From assembly GCA_024698865.1 (NCBI GenBank), contig JAILQS010000034.1, forward strand, positions 1 to 41,097: 41,097 bases of DNA. Direction: 5' to 3'. Positions 10,053 to 18,666 of this stretch are shown here, one piece after another. Position 1 is the stretch's first letter; every line of letters begins with the position of its first letter. Below the pieces are notes generated by a model, which saw only the letters and a program-made list of their open reading frames with translations, was not told where the DNA came from and made no database searches. The DNA comes from Lachnospiraceae bacterium (GTDB lineage Bacteria; Bacillota; Clostridia; Lachnospirales; Lachnospiraceae). Both the position numbers and the translations under genes were made by a program.

Positions 10053-12194
10053 TTAATATTGAATCGATAAGTTGTTGAGCGCATATTCATTTTGCTCCAA
10101 ATGATATATAATCGTCTCCTTATCTTCATAATAAACCTTCATCTCGTGTGGGTACTGCTTTGCGTATTCCTTTGCCCAATAATAAGCTCTTGCCATTATG
10201 GCACTACGCTGCGTCTGGTAAATCAGACTCTTCTCCGCTTCCGAATACTCACCCAACGGTTCTCTTAAATCCGCCCTGGAGATTTTTTCTCTCCCCTCAA
10301 GGCTATTCTTGTCCATTACATCCACACCCAAAAACATAACCGGATATTTTTCAATTACAAAGAATACGTCTTTGGTCGGAATAGTAAACAACTGGTCCTC
10401 TGACCAATGGTCCAGTTTGTCCGCCAGATCCAGTAACTCATAATGATATCCGTAATTCAATACAATAGACGTTTCATTTACCGGTGAAACTACCGTCCAG
10501 GAATTCTTCGGATACTCATCTACCAGTTCCCGGCAAAGCTTTGCTGCCGCTTCTGTCTGAATCTGCATACAGGTTCTCTCCTGCTTTTGATATTTGTAAT
10601 CATATCCAATGTAAATCACTACCACCACAGAAGCTATGGATAAAAAGATTGGAATGAATTTGACCTTCTTTAATATAAAGCAAACCATCTGATATATAAT
10701 CTCAAAAGGCGTCATAAATGCTGTCATTCCAAATATAAATACCCATTCAATTACACGCTTTTCTTCTATCAATGCGGAATATCCAAGCATCGTAAGATCC
10801 GAAAGACCGGCTGCAAAACACCAAGCAATTGCCATTCCCAAATAAAAACGGAATGCCGTATTGGATTTATTTTTTCGCGTAACAATAATTGCAATGATGC
10901 ATAACAGCAAAGAAAGTCCGATCAGCGATAACAGTATCGTGTATTCTAGCCGTCCAAGACCTCCCCATGAATTCATGGCATCAAAGAAGCGCTTCTCCAC
11001 TTCCTTAAAATTTGTAAAGTCTACTTTTGCAATCTCCGGCGGTAACCCTTCCTCTGTTGGCGTAGAATAGTCTTTGTTCATAACTCCGATTGCCCATGCA
11101 ATAGACTGCTCAAACGGGTAGCCAAGCACCAGTCCCACCACAAACGGCACAAGGGAAAATATGATACTTCCTATCGCAGTTCCAACGAGTGGAAAGAATG
11201 TTTTATTTTTAAAAATCGGAACCAGATTGGCAATTCCAAATGCTACACATACGAACGCAACAAACATCGTGAGATAAAAGTGCGAGAAGAACGTGATGCA
11301 GATTGCCGTACCAAACAAAAGTAATGTCTTTCGTTCCTTTTGATATATATATTCCGTCATAAAATAAATTACGGCAAATAACGCAAACAATCCGTATTCC
11401 ATCGGTAATGTGAACTGAAAACGGAAATAGGTATTGATTCCTCCAAATCCTGAAAGCAACCAGATCAGCATCGAAGCAAAAATCAACACTCTTGCCGTAT
11501 AAAACCTACGAAACAACATATACACCGTTGCCATGGTCAATATCAGAATGGTTGCTGAAAACACATGCACTACCCGTCCTGCCGGCAACCCGGATATCAA
11601 TGCAAGTACCGTCATTACACTATGCATTCCAAACGGATACATACCGGAAACAAAAAAATCTCCGCCGATAAGCGCCTGAATCCAATACAGGTGTACTTCC
11701 TCATCCGATACGCCATACGCATTGTTATGTAACTTGTAATAACCATAGAAGTTCATTACCACCAATACCAGTGCAAGAAATACCAGGTATTCCAGTACTT
11801 TTCCGCGTATTGCTCTTTGATAAAACTTATGATATTTTCTCTTAATGTTCTGTCGGATTCTTTTTAAGTATAAATGTCCTCCGAAATATCCACGCAGCAT
11901 TTCATAAGTCGTGATACCCGCTTTTTGCAAATTATCCCGGTAAGTCCAGGTACGATATACAAGTGGTAATAACAGCATAATTACTACTGCGGGCGTATAA
12001 AACAAATGAGAATACCCTAAAATAAACACTAAAACAGAGATGTACAAATTAGAATACAAAAGGTATGCAAATACTCGGTAGGAAAGTGCCTTCTCCTTAA
12101 AAACCGGATAAAGCACGTATGCCGGAAGTATTATAAAAAGTACACCGTATGTAATTAGAATCTGTATCATATCAATTAGATTGTTTACTAGCAT
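10053..12194 (-). CDS. Large polytopic membrane protein, GT-C/DUF6541-like putative lipid-linked-sugar glycosyltransferase
   Basis: 713 aa, ~12 hydrophobic helices, early acidic 'VSDEEVHLYWIQAL' loop as in GT-C proteins, soluble C-terminal region. Confidence 0.6.
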   Translation of the reverse strand: MLVNNLIDMIQILITYGVLFIILPAYVLYPVFKEKALSYRVFAYLLYSNLYISVLVFILGYSHLFYTPAVVIMLLLPLVYRTWTYRDNLQKAGITTYEMLRGYFGGHLYLKRIRQNIKRKYHKFYQRAIRGKVLEYLVFLALVLVVMNFYGYYKLHNNAYGVSDEEVHLYWIQALIGGDFFVSGMYPFGMHSVMTVLALISGLPAGRVVHVFSATILILTMATVYMLFRRFYTARVLIFASMLIWLLSGFGGINTYFRFQFTLPMEYGLFALFAVIYFMTEYIYQKERKTLLLFGTAICITFFSHFYLTMFVAFVCVAFGIANLVPIFKNKTFFPLVGTAIGSIIFSLVPFVVGLVLGYPFEQSIAWAIGVMNKDYSTPTEEGLPPEIAKVDFTNFKEVEKRFFDAMNSWGGLGRLEYTILLSLIGLSLLLCIIAIIVTRKNKSNTAFRFYLGMAIAWCFAAGLSDLTMLGYSALIEEKRVIEWVFIFGMTAFMTPFEIIYQMVCFILKKVKFIPIFLSIASVVVVIYIGYDYKYQKQERTCMQIQTEAAAKLCRELVDEYPKNSWTVVSPVNETSIVLNYGYHYELLDLADKLDHWSEDQLFTIPTKDVFFVIEKYPVMFLGVDVMDKNSLEGREKISRADLREPLGEYSEAEKSLIYQTQRSAIMARAYYWAKEYAKQYPHEMKVYYEDKETIIYHLEQNEYALNNLSIQY

Positions 12195-12218
12195 ATAGGT
12201 ATCCCCATTCTTAATTCA

Positions 12219-13121
12219 TTAAGTATAAAAACGTATCCATTCTACTGCTTCACTGTCAAGTACCAGAGAAGACGCTTTCAAATCCTCCATAACTTTCTCA
12301 AACTGTTCAAACTGACGATTCGAAAAATAGTAGCGCATACACACCTTAATTGCCTCAAGATCATCCTGACAGTTTGCACTGGCATAGGCAATCCACTTTT
12401 CCGCCTTTTCTCCGGAATCCTGTTTCTCCCAGATTTGAACGATTGTTTTTAATTGCTCACCGGACAACACTCCGTCCACGCTTTCTGCAAGCTGCCATAA
12501 TCTTTTATCTAATAAATCACTGTATCTACCCTGTTCCTGCTTGTTCATTACATTTTGAAGCAGGAAGTTACCAACATAACTTACATAGTTTTGCAGTGCT
12601 GCAACGTCTGCAGAGTCTTCCAGTTCTTCCGACAATAGCTTTTCCTGACGTTTAAAGTCTGCAATCGTTTCAGATAAGAATGCTGCTGCGTAATGGGAAA
12701 TCTCAGAATCCTGATCCTCAATTGCCATTTTAACTATGTCGATGGAACCTGATACATCTGTTTTTAATACATCTAAAAAGGCATTTCTTCTACTATGTTT
12801 ATCTGAAATAATAAGTGTTTCTTCAATCGGTACTTTATTGCTCTCCTGTCGGATATCCGCTGCAGTAATTACTTTTATCTTCTTGCCTCCTACCAGATCA
12901 CTGATATCCATGGAGTCATGCATAAAATAATCCATTGGAAAATAGAACAGACGAATCAGCAGATAAAACAACGGCGCAATGACCGGACAAAAGAAAATGA
13001 TAATTGCCCAGGTGATTCCCTTTTGCTTTTCGCCTTTATAAATCTGATAGCACATCTCGACAAACGCAATCACTGTATTGATAACAAGTACCACAACCAA
13101 TACTTTTATATATTCATCCAT
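12219..13121 (-). CDS. pelE: PelE-like protein (N-terminal TMs + helical repeat domain)
   Basis: 300 aa, two N-terminal TM helices then a TPR-like helical domain; immediately downstream of the PelD-like gene. Confidence 0.6.
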   Translation of the reverse strand: MDEYIKVLVVVLVINTVIAFVEMCYQIYKGEKQKGITWAIIIFFCPVIAPLFYLLIRLFYFPMDYFMHDSMDISDLVGGKKIKVITAADIRQESNKVPIEETLIISDKHSRRNAFLDVLKTDVSGSIDIVKMAIEDQDSEISHYAAAFLSETIADFKRQEKLLSEELEDSADVAALQNYVSYVGNFLLQNVMNKQEQGRYSDLLDKRLWQLAESVDGVLSGEQLKTIVQIWEKQDSGEKAEKWIAYASANCQDDLEAIKVCMRYYFSNRQFEQFEKVMEDLKASSLVLDSEAVEWIRFYT

Positions 13122-13133
13122 TTAACATACCTC

Positions 13134-15284
13134 TTAATCTACCACAACAACTTTTAAATGGTTGTTCGCAAATCTTGTCACTACGGCACTTACTTCAGTT
13201 CTTGAGGTGTTGGCAAGAAGAATCTGTACTTTATCTTTTACGATTCCGATGTAGTCCGTATCACGAATCAGTCCTTCTGCCATTGCCATTTCTTTCTCTG
13301 TGTTCTGCTCTACAACCAGTTCCAGTTTACAGTACTCTGACAAACCATTTTCCATACCTTCTCTCAATGTTTCTTCACACTGTAAGAAAGCCTGTTCCTT
13401 CATGATGTTCGTATCTTCATAATAACTGTCTCTGAACAAAGCATCCATAAATTCAAATGCTCTACCGATAGATTTCTCAACCAGTTTACATAAAAGAGCA
13501 AGTAAGTTTGCCTGATATAAAGTCGTTGTTTCCAACTCTTCCGGCCAAACCATTATAATCGCGGAAATGGCTCCGTTATAATGTGTTACGCCTGCAAGAA
13601 TCGGTAACTTTTGGTCAAGTTTCACGTTACGATAAATACCATTCTCCGAAAGCTGTTCAAAGAATCTGCTTTCCTTGTCCAGTTTGAAGGAATTGCCAAG
13701 TTGTCTTGATTCGTCTGAAGTGGAAGCTGCCAGACGGTAATAATCAGATGCACCGTTTCCAACATATACGGCAACATTCTTGCATTCCATTGTCTGCGAA
13801 ATAACTTTTGCTGCCTGGAACACTACCTTCTGCGACTCCAGATAATCCAGTTCACTCGTAATCTCATAAATCTTGGACATACTGTTTTTGTAGTTCACCA
13901 GACGTTTTTCGAATACATTTTTAATGTATACGTTACTCTCGTTAATCTCTTTGATTTCTTTTAATTCTCTCTTGTCATAACGATTCTCTTCTTTGAGGTC
14001 TGCAATCTCTGTTTTGAGTTTGTCTCTGACATAGGAAACTACGACGCCGATTAACAGAAGCTGCAATACCCATACGTATCTTTCAAAATCAATCAATACG
14101 GCAAACATACCATCTACTGCAAAGGCTGCTGAGAAATGGCCGATTGCACTGAGCACTACCGCAATGAGTGACTGTGTCGTTCCCAAAACGGCAGCTATAA
14201 TCACTACATAAATCAGGTAGAAATCAACAATTTCACCAAACCAAGTTCCTTTAAACAATAAAGTTAATGCATATGCCAGCGCAAACATCAAAGCATTTTC
14301 AATTAACTGGCGCACTACAATATCAAAAGTACGGCGCTTGCCTTCTTTGCCGGTATTCTTTTTCTTGTTCTTCTTTACGATATTGTTAATCTCTTTGATA
14401 CTGTCCTCGATATGGTTTCTAAGTTTGAAACCGATATCATCCATACGCTTGGTAGAAAACTCTTTTGCTATACGGTCTTTGACTTGTCTGCTCTCCTCGA
14501 CTTCCAGGTCTTTGAACAGCGTCTTCTTCAAAAGATCCACAATCTCCTGTTCTGTTACCACAGTTCCCGGTACGTTATAATGAACGTGTGGCTCCTCCGG
14601 ATCATGGAAGGATAACGCGTAGCACGCCTCCACAGCATCCTTAAGGCCAATCATAATATGTTCACTGTTTGGACGACATTTTACTTTTCCTTCTGCATTC
14701 GCCTGTGTTAACATATCTACAAGCACATTATTTTGCATACAGTGGGAATCCTGTACTCCATATACTTCCGGCAGACGGACAATCTTTACTTCAAATTCAT
14801 CCGGCTCACGGTAGAATACGCAAAGTCTTTCCCCTTGTGCAATTGTCTCCATGGTCTTAGTAGCTGCCATCGGGCGGATCAGTTCCGTAATCTTATTCTC
14901 TGTATTACCGTCATGAACGTAGAGACTGCTAAGATAAATAAACTTTTTGACATTACCAAGTTTGGCCGCTGTTACAACATTTACAAGACCGGAAATGTAC
15001 TCAACAGACTTGTTCTGTAACGCCAATTCCTCTTTATCTGCCAGGCTGTCGGCAAATATTACAATCTCCGGATTCACGTTCTGAATTACATTTACCACAC
15101 GATCACTGGTAAATGCGAAATCGTACTGCTGGAAAACTCCTTTTGCTGACTTCTGTATTCCGCTCTCGTCCCCAGTCAATACATAGATTTCATGATCTTC
15201 TTTTCGAAGCTTTGCAATAAGGCTTCTTTGAAACGCTGTGTAACTTCCACAAATTAAAACGTTAATAATAATCAACCTCCCCAA
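13134..15284 (-). CDS. pelD: Degenerate NAD-epimerase (SDR)-like domain fused to PelD-like TM-GAF-degenerate GGDEF c-di-GMP receptor
   Basis: N-term Rossmann-like region (VLICGS...FIYLSSLYVH...RLPEVYGVQ), four TMs, coiled coil, GAF-like region, C-terminal RDTD-x4-VKDKV-QILL matching RxxD I-site + degenerate GGDEF. True start uncertain (see findings). Confidence 0.8.
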   Translation of the reverse strand: MGRLIIINVLICGSYTAFQRSLIAKLRKEDHEIYVLTGDESGIQKSAKGVFQQYDFAFTSDRVVNVIQNVNPEIVIFADSLADKEELALQNKSVEYISGLVNVVTAAKLGNVKKFIYLSSLYVHDGNTENKITELIRPMAATKTMETIAQGERLCVFYREPDEFEVKIVRLPEVYGVQDSHCMQNNVLVDMLTQANAEGKVKCRPNSEHIMIGLKDAVEACYALSFHDPEEPHVHYNVPGTVVTEQEIVDLLKKTLFKDLEVEESRQVKDRIAKEFSTKRMDDIGFKLRNHIEDSIKEINNIVKKNKKKNTGKEGKRRTFDIVVRQLIENALMFALAYALTLLFKGTWFGEIVDFYLIYVVIIAAVLGTTQSLIAVVLSAIGHFSAAFAVDGMFAVLIDFERYVWVLQLLLIGVVVSYVRDKLKTEIADLKEENRYDKRELKEIKEINESNVYIKNVFEKRLVNYKNSMSKIYEITSELDYLESQKVVFQAAKVISQTMECKNVAVYVGNGASDYYRLAASTSDESRQLGNSFKLDKESRFFEQLSENGIYRNVKLDQKLPILAGVTHYNGAISAIIMVWPEELETTTLYQANLLALLCKLVEKSIGRAFEFMDALFRDSYYEDTNIMKEQAFLQCEETLREGMENGLSEYCKLELVVEQNTEKEMAMAEGLIRDTDYIGIVKDKVQILLANTSRTEVSAVVTRFANNHLKVVVVD
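15276..15282 (-). promoter_or_regulatory. Strong Shine-Dalgarno (GGGGAGG) of the PelD-like gene
   Basis: Reverse complement AATATTGGGGAGGTTGATTATTATTAACGTT; lies inside the ORF-track start. Confidence 0.75.
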
Positions 15285-15306
15285 TATTAAATTTTATTTT
15301 TTGTTT

Positions 15307-15693
15307 TTACTTTGATTCCTTGTTTTCCAAATCAATAATCTTTTGTTCCAGTTCTTCTTTTTCATTTTTAAGAATAGAAACCTGCATCGTTAATTCCGAC
15401 ACCTGATTTATTAATTTTGAAATAGACGAGGTTTGATGAAATATGATAAATGCAAGCAATACACTTATCATCACAAAAAGAATCGTTGGTGGATACCATA
15501 CTCCGAACCATCCAGCGACAATATTGATTATTCTTGGATACACTCCAAGAACCATAATAAAGACAGCACTAATAAGCCAAGGAATGGCCTGTGCTTCAGT
15601 TATCATCCTAGACTTGATTCTGGATACTACGACCCAGATGAGTAAAATACCTACTACTTCCGCAGCAATGTTAATTAAAATACTCATATCCAA
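15307..15693 (-). CDS. DUF2304-like small membrane protein with C-terminal coiled coil
   Basis: 128 aa, three TMs + KNEKEELEQKIIDLENKE; DUF2304 proteins commonly accompany DPM1-like GT2s. Confidence 0.7.
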   Translation of the reverse strand: MDMSILINIAAEVVGILLIWVVVSRIKSRMITEAQAIPWLISAVFIMVLGVYPRIINIVAGWFGVWYPPTILFVMISVLLAFIIFHQTSSISKLINQVSELTMQVSILKNEKEELEQKIIDLENKESK

Positions 15694-15717
15694 TTTTCCT
15701 CTCTCATCAACTTAACA

Positions 15718-15728
15718 TTAACAGTTAA
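15718..15728. promoter_or_regulatory. Candidate operator upstream of the polysaccharide operon (TTAACaGTTAA)
   Basis: Perfect 5-1-5 dyad just downstream (minus strand) of a TATGAT -10-like hexamer. Confidence 0.35.
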
Positions 15729-15821
15729 TACTCAAATATCATACCATTGTCCTATTGAAAAGTACAGTTTTTTTTGAAAATTTTCGACAGTATTTTTTTT
15801 ACTCTTATTTTATCTTACAAT

Positions 15822-16613
15822 TCACACGGCGGCCGCTTTCGGTATTACAAATGGGCTATGTGAAACCGGGTCTTCTATTATAAAACTCTCCAGCCCGTAT
15901 ATTTCACGAATCACCTCCTGCGTAATAATTTTTTCCGGTGCTCCCTGATACATCAGGTTCCCGTTCTTCATAGCAAAAATGTGGTCTGCGTATCTCGAAG
16001 ACAGGTTGATATCATGTAGTACCATTACAATTGTTGTTCCTCTCTCTTCATTCAGTTTCTTCAATAATTCCAGAATCTCCACCTGATAGGAAATATCCAG
16101 ATACGTGGTTGGTTCATCCAGAAACAGGATATCTGTCTGCTGTGCAAGTGCCAACGCAATAAACACTCTCTGTCTTTGTCCTCCTGACAACTGATTTATA
16201 CGTGCATCGCTAAGTTCCAAAATCCCCATAAATTTCATCACTTCTTCCACCACTTCATAATCCTTTGCATTCAAAGGTGCCATCAGTTTCCGGTACGGAA
16301 AACGTCCTCTGGAAACAAGCTCCGAAACTTTAATTCCCTCCGGTACTGTCGTACTCTGTGGAAGGAGACCAATATTTTGGGCAATTTGTCTGGTAGGGAT
16401 GTGTGAAAGGGATTGTTCTCCCAGTTTAATACTTCCACTGCTCGGTTGCAGTAAACGGCAGAATGTCTTTAATAATGTAGATTTACCGCTTCCGTTAGAT
16501 CCGAGTATAACACTGATTTTCCCGCGCGGAACAGTTACATTCACTCCGTGTAGTATTTCCTTGTCACGATATCCCGCAACTACTTTTTCTGCTTTCAACA
16601 CTTTATTATTCAT
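15822..16613 (-). CDS. Iron-siderophore ABC transporter ATP-binding protein (FepC/FhuC type)
   Basis: Walker A GSNGSGKST, signature LSGGQRQR, Walker B ILFLDEPT. Confidence 0.95.
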   Translation of the reverse strand: MNNKVLKAEKVVAGYRDKEILHGVNVTVPRGKISVILGSNGSGKSTLLKTFCRLLQPSSGSIKLGEQSLSHIPTRQIAQNIGLLPQSTTVPEGIKVSELVSRGRFPYRKLMAPLNAKDYEVVEEVMKFMGILELSDARINQLSGGQRQRVFIALALAQQTDILFLDEPTTYLDISYQVEILELLKKLNEERGTTIVMVLHDINLSSRYADHIFAMKNGNLMYQGAPEKIITQEVIREIYGLESFIIEDPVSHSPFVIPKAAAV

Positions 16614-17632
16614 TACACATGGTCTCCTTTATTTAAACGAATCAACAGATACAAAAGGTATGGTGCTCCCAAAACACCTGAGACAACACCTACCGGGTAT
16701 CTGGTCGGCAACAGATTCTGTCCGATAAAATCCGCTCCAATCACAAGTATTGCTCCCACAATCCCCGAAGCCAACGTATTGCTTCGGTTTTTTCCACATA
16801 TTCCACCGGCAATCGGGCCGGATAAAAATGCAATGGACGAAATCGGGCCGGATACCGCAGTGGCTACTGCAAGCATCACGACAGAACAGGCAAGCAACAA
16901 TACTCTTGCCGTTCCTACCTTAACTCCCAGGATCAAAGCGTGCTGCTCACCCAGTTCCAGAATCTTTTGTACTTCTGATAAAACTGCTATTACGCAAGAT
17001 ACCACGCCTATCACAAGTCCGACCAGCCATAGATAGTCCATCGTCACTTCATTTAGATTTCCTGCCATCCAACGCATCGCTGCCGGCACATCATACTCTG
17101 CTGCTCTAAGCAGCATCCAGGAAATACACGCACTCAAAAATGCCTGTACACCTATTCCGGTCAAAATCACGCGGACCGTTGAATATCCATCCTTATACGC
17201 AATCAGATATATTACCAGCACAGTTACCAGACCGGCAACAATTGCCATAATAGAAACGACTCCACGATTTGCGTGCAAAACCAATATCCCAAAAACTGCT
17301 GCCGCCGCTGAACCTGTAGATACTCCGATTATATCCGGACTTGCAAGCGGATTGCCTAACAGCTTCTGAAAGGTATTCCCTGCAATTCCAAACGCATATC
17401 CACAGATAATTGCTGCAATTGTTCTGGGAAATCTCAGTTTTCCAATGATATACGTACCACCCGGCACATCTTTTCCAAATAATACCGAAATAACCTCTGT
17501 GGGGGAAAAATTCTTACTTCCTAACGTCATATTTATTATAATCAGCACTGCCAATATAAGAAGCATTACACTGACATCATATTTGTATTTTCTTTTTCTT
17601 TCCAGATTCTCTATTTGAACTCTATTTTTCAT
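16613..17632 (-). CDS. FecCD-family iron ABC permease
   Basis: LRFPRTIAAIICGYAFGIAGNTFQKLLGNPLASPDIIGVSTGS. Confidence 0.95.
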   Translation of the reverse strand: MKNRVQIENLERKRKYKYDVSVMLLILAVLIIINMTLGSKNFSPTEVISVLFGKDVPGGTYIIGKLRFPRTIAAIICGYAFGIAGNTFQKLLGNPLASPDIIGVSTGSAAAAVFGILVLHANRGVVSIMAIVAGLVTVLVIYLIAYKDGYSTVRVILTGIGVQAFLSACISWMLLRAAEYDVPAAMRWMAGNLNEVTMDYLWLVGLVIGVVSCVIAVLSEVQKILELGEQHALILGVKVGTARVLLLACSVVMLAVATAVSGPISSIAFLSGPIAGGICGKNRSNTLASGIVGAILVIGADFIGQNLLPTRYPVGVVSGVLGAPYLLYLLIRLNKGDHV

Positions 17633-18666
17633 CCGATACTTTGTACCTCAGCCTTTCTGATTATAAACACAAAACATGGCACTCCAATCAATGCAGTCAT
17701 CACACCGGACTCCAGTTCTCCGGGACTTCCCAGAATTCTTCCAATAAGATCTGAAAGTATCAGCACTCCGCTTCCATAGAGTGCCGACATGGGAAGCAGC
17801 ACTTCGTGGTTATCTCCGATGAAGCTTCGAATCAAATGCGGTATCATCAATCCGATAAAACCAATCGGCCCTGCAAGTGCCGTAGTGCATGCACATAACA
17901 AAACACCAATCAATGCTGCAATTCCTCGGATTCGATTCACATTCAACCCAAGCGCACATGCGGTTTCATCCCCCAATGCCAGAGTATTCAATTTGGTTGC
18001 AAGAAAGAAACACAATACAAATCCGAGCAACATTGGTGAAAGTAACAACCGGATATCTTCAAAATCAGCTCCTCCTATACTTCCCACCTGCCAGAAACGA
18101 AATGTCGTCATAACACTTGTATCCGGCATCACCAATGCACTTACCATCGACGAAAGTGCTGTGGAAACAGCGGCTCCGGCCAGTGCCAGCTTAATCGGTG
18201 TCACGCCCCCATATCCGAAAGATGCGATTCGATATACAAAAAACGCTGTCACCAACGCCCCTGCAAACGCCAGAAGCATATAAACCGGCTTTGATTGTAT
18301 ATGAAACAAACTGATTCCAATAACAACAAACAAAGATGCCCCCGTATTAACTCCAAGAATACTCGGATCCGCAATCGGATTCCTTGTAATGGACTGCATT
18401 AATACGCCGGACATACTTAGTGCTGCTCCGGCAAGAATTCCAAATACCGTTCTTGGAATCCTTGCCCGGACAACATTTACATTATATGTGGTTTGTTTCT
18501 TTCCGAATAACGCACTGATCACATCCGTTAGTTCTACCTGTTTGGCTCCATACGTTATGGAAAGCACTATGCTTACCAGCAGGAGAAGTACTCCTGCCAG
18601 AAGCATTAGAAGCAATACACGATTATGTACACTTCTTTTGTATCTCTTATCTCTATTTGTTGTCAT
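17629..18666 (-). CDS. FecCD-family iron ABC permease (start placed at ATG 18666; ORF track extends to GTG 18684)
   Basis: RIPRTVFGILAGAALSMSGVLMQSITRNPIADPSILGVNTGAS; overlaps the 3' end of the binding-protein gene. Confidence 0.93.
   Translation of the reverse strand: MTTNRDKRYKRSVHNRVLLLMLLAGVLLLLVSIVLSITYGAKQVELTDVISALFGKKQTTYNVNVVRARIPRTVFGILAGAALSMSGVLMQSITRNPIADPSILGVNTGASLFVVIGISLFHIQSKPVYMLLAFAGALVTAFFVYRIASFGYGGVTPIKLALAGAAVSTALSSMVSALVMPDTSVMTTFRFWQVGSIGGADFEDIRLLLSPMLLGFVLCFFLATKLNTLALGDETACALGLNVNRIRGIAALIGVLLCACTTALAGPIGFIGLMIPHLIRSFIGDNHEVLLPMSALYGSGVLILSDLIGRILGSPGELESGVMTALIGVPCFVFIIRKAEVQSIG

Noticed and set aside
15829-15836. NotI-like GCGGCCGC palindrome at the end of the iron ATPase gene
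   Set aside because: Encodes the C-terminal Ala residues; single site, no evidence of cloning junction or regulatory role.
17789-18283. 164-aa plus-strand ORF antisense to the iron permease
   Set aside because: Composition-driven antisense frame, no recognisable motif.
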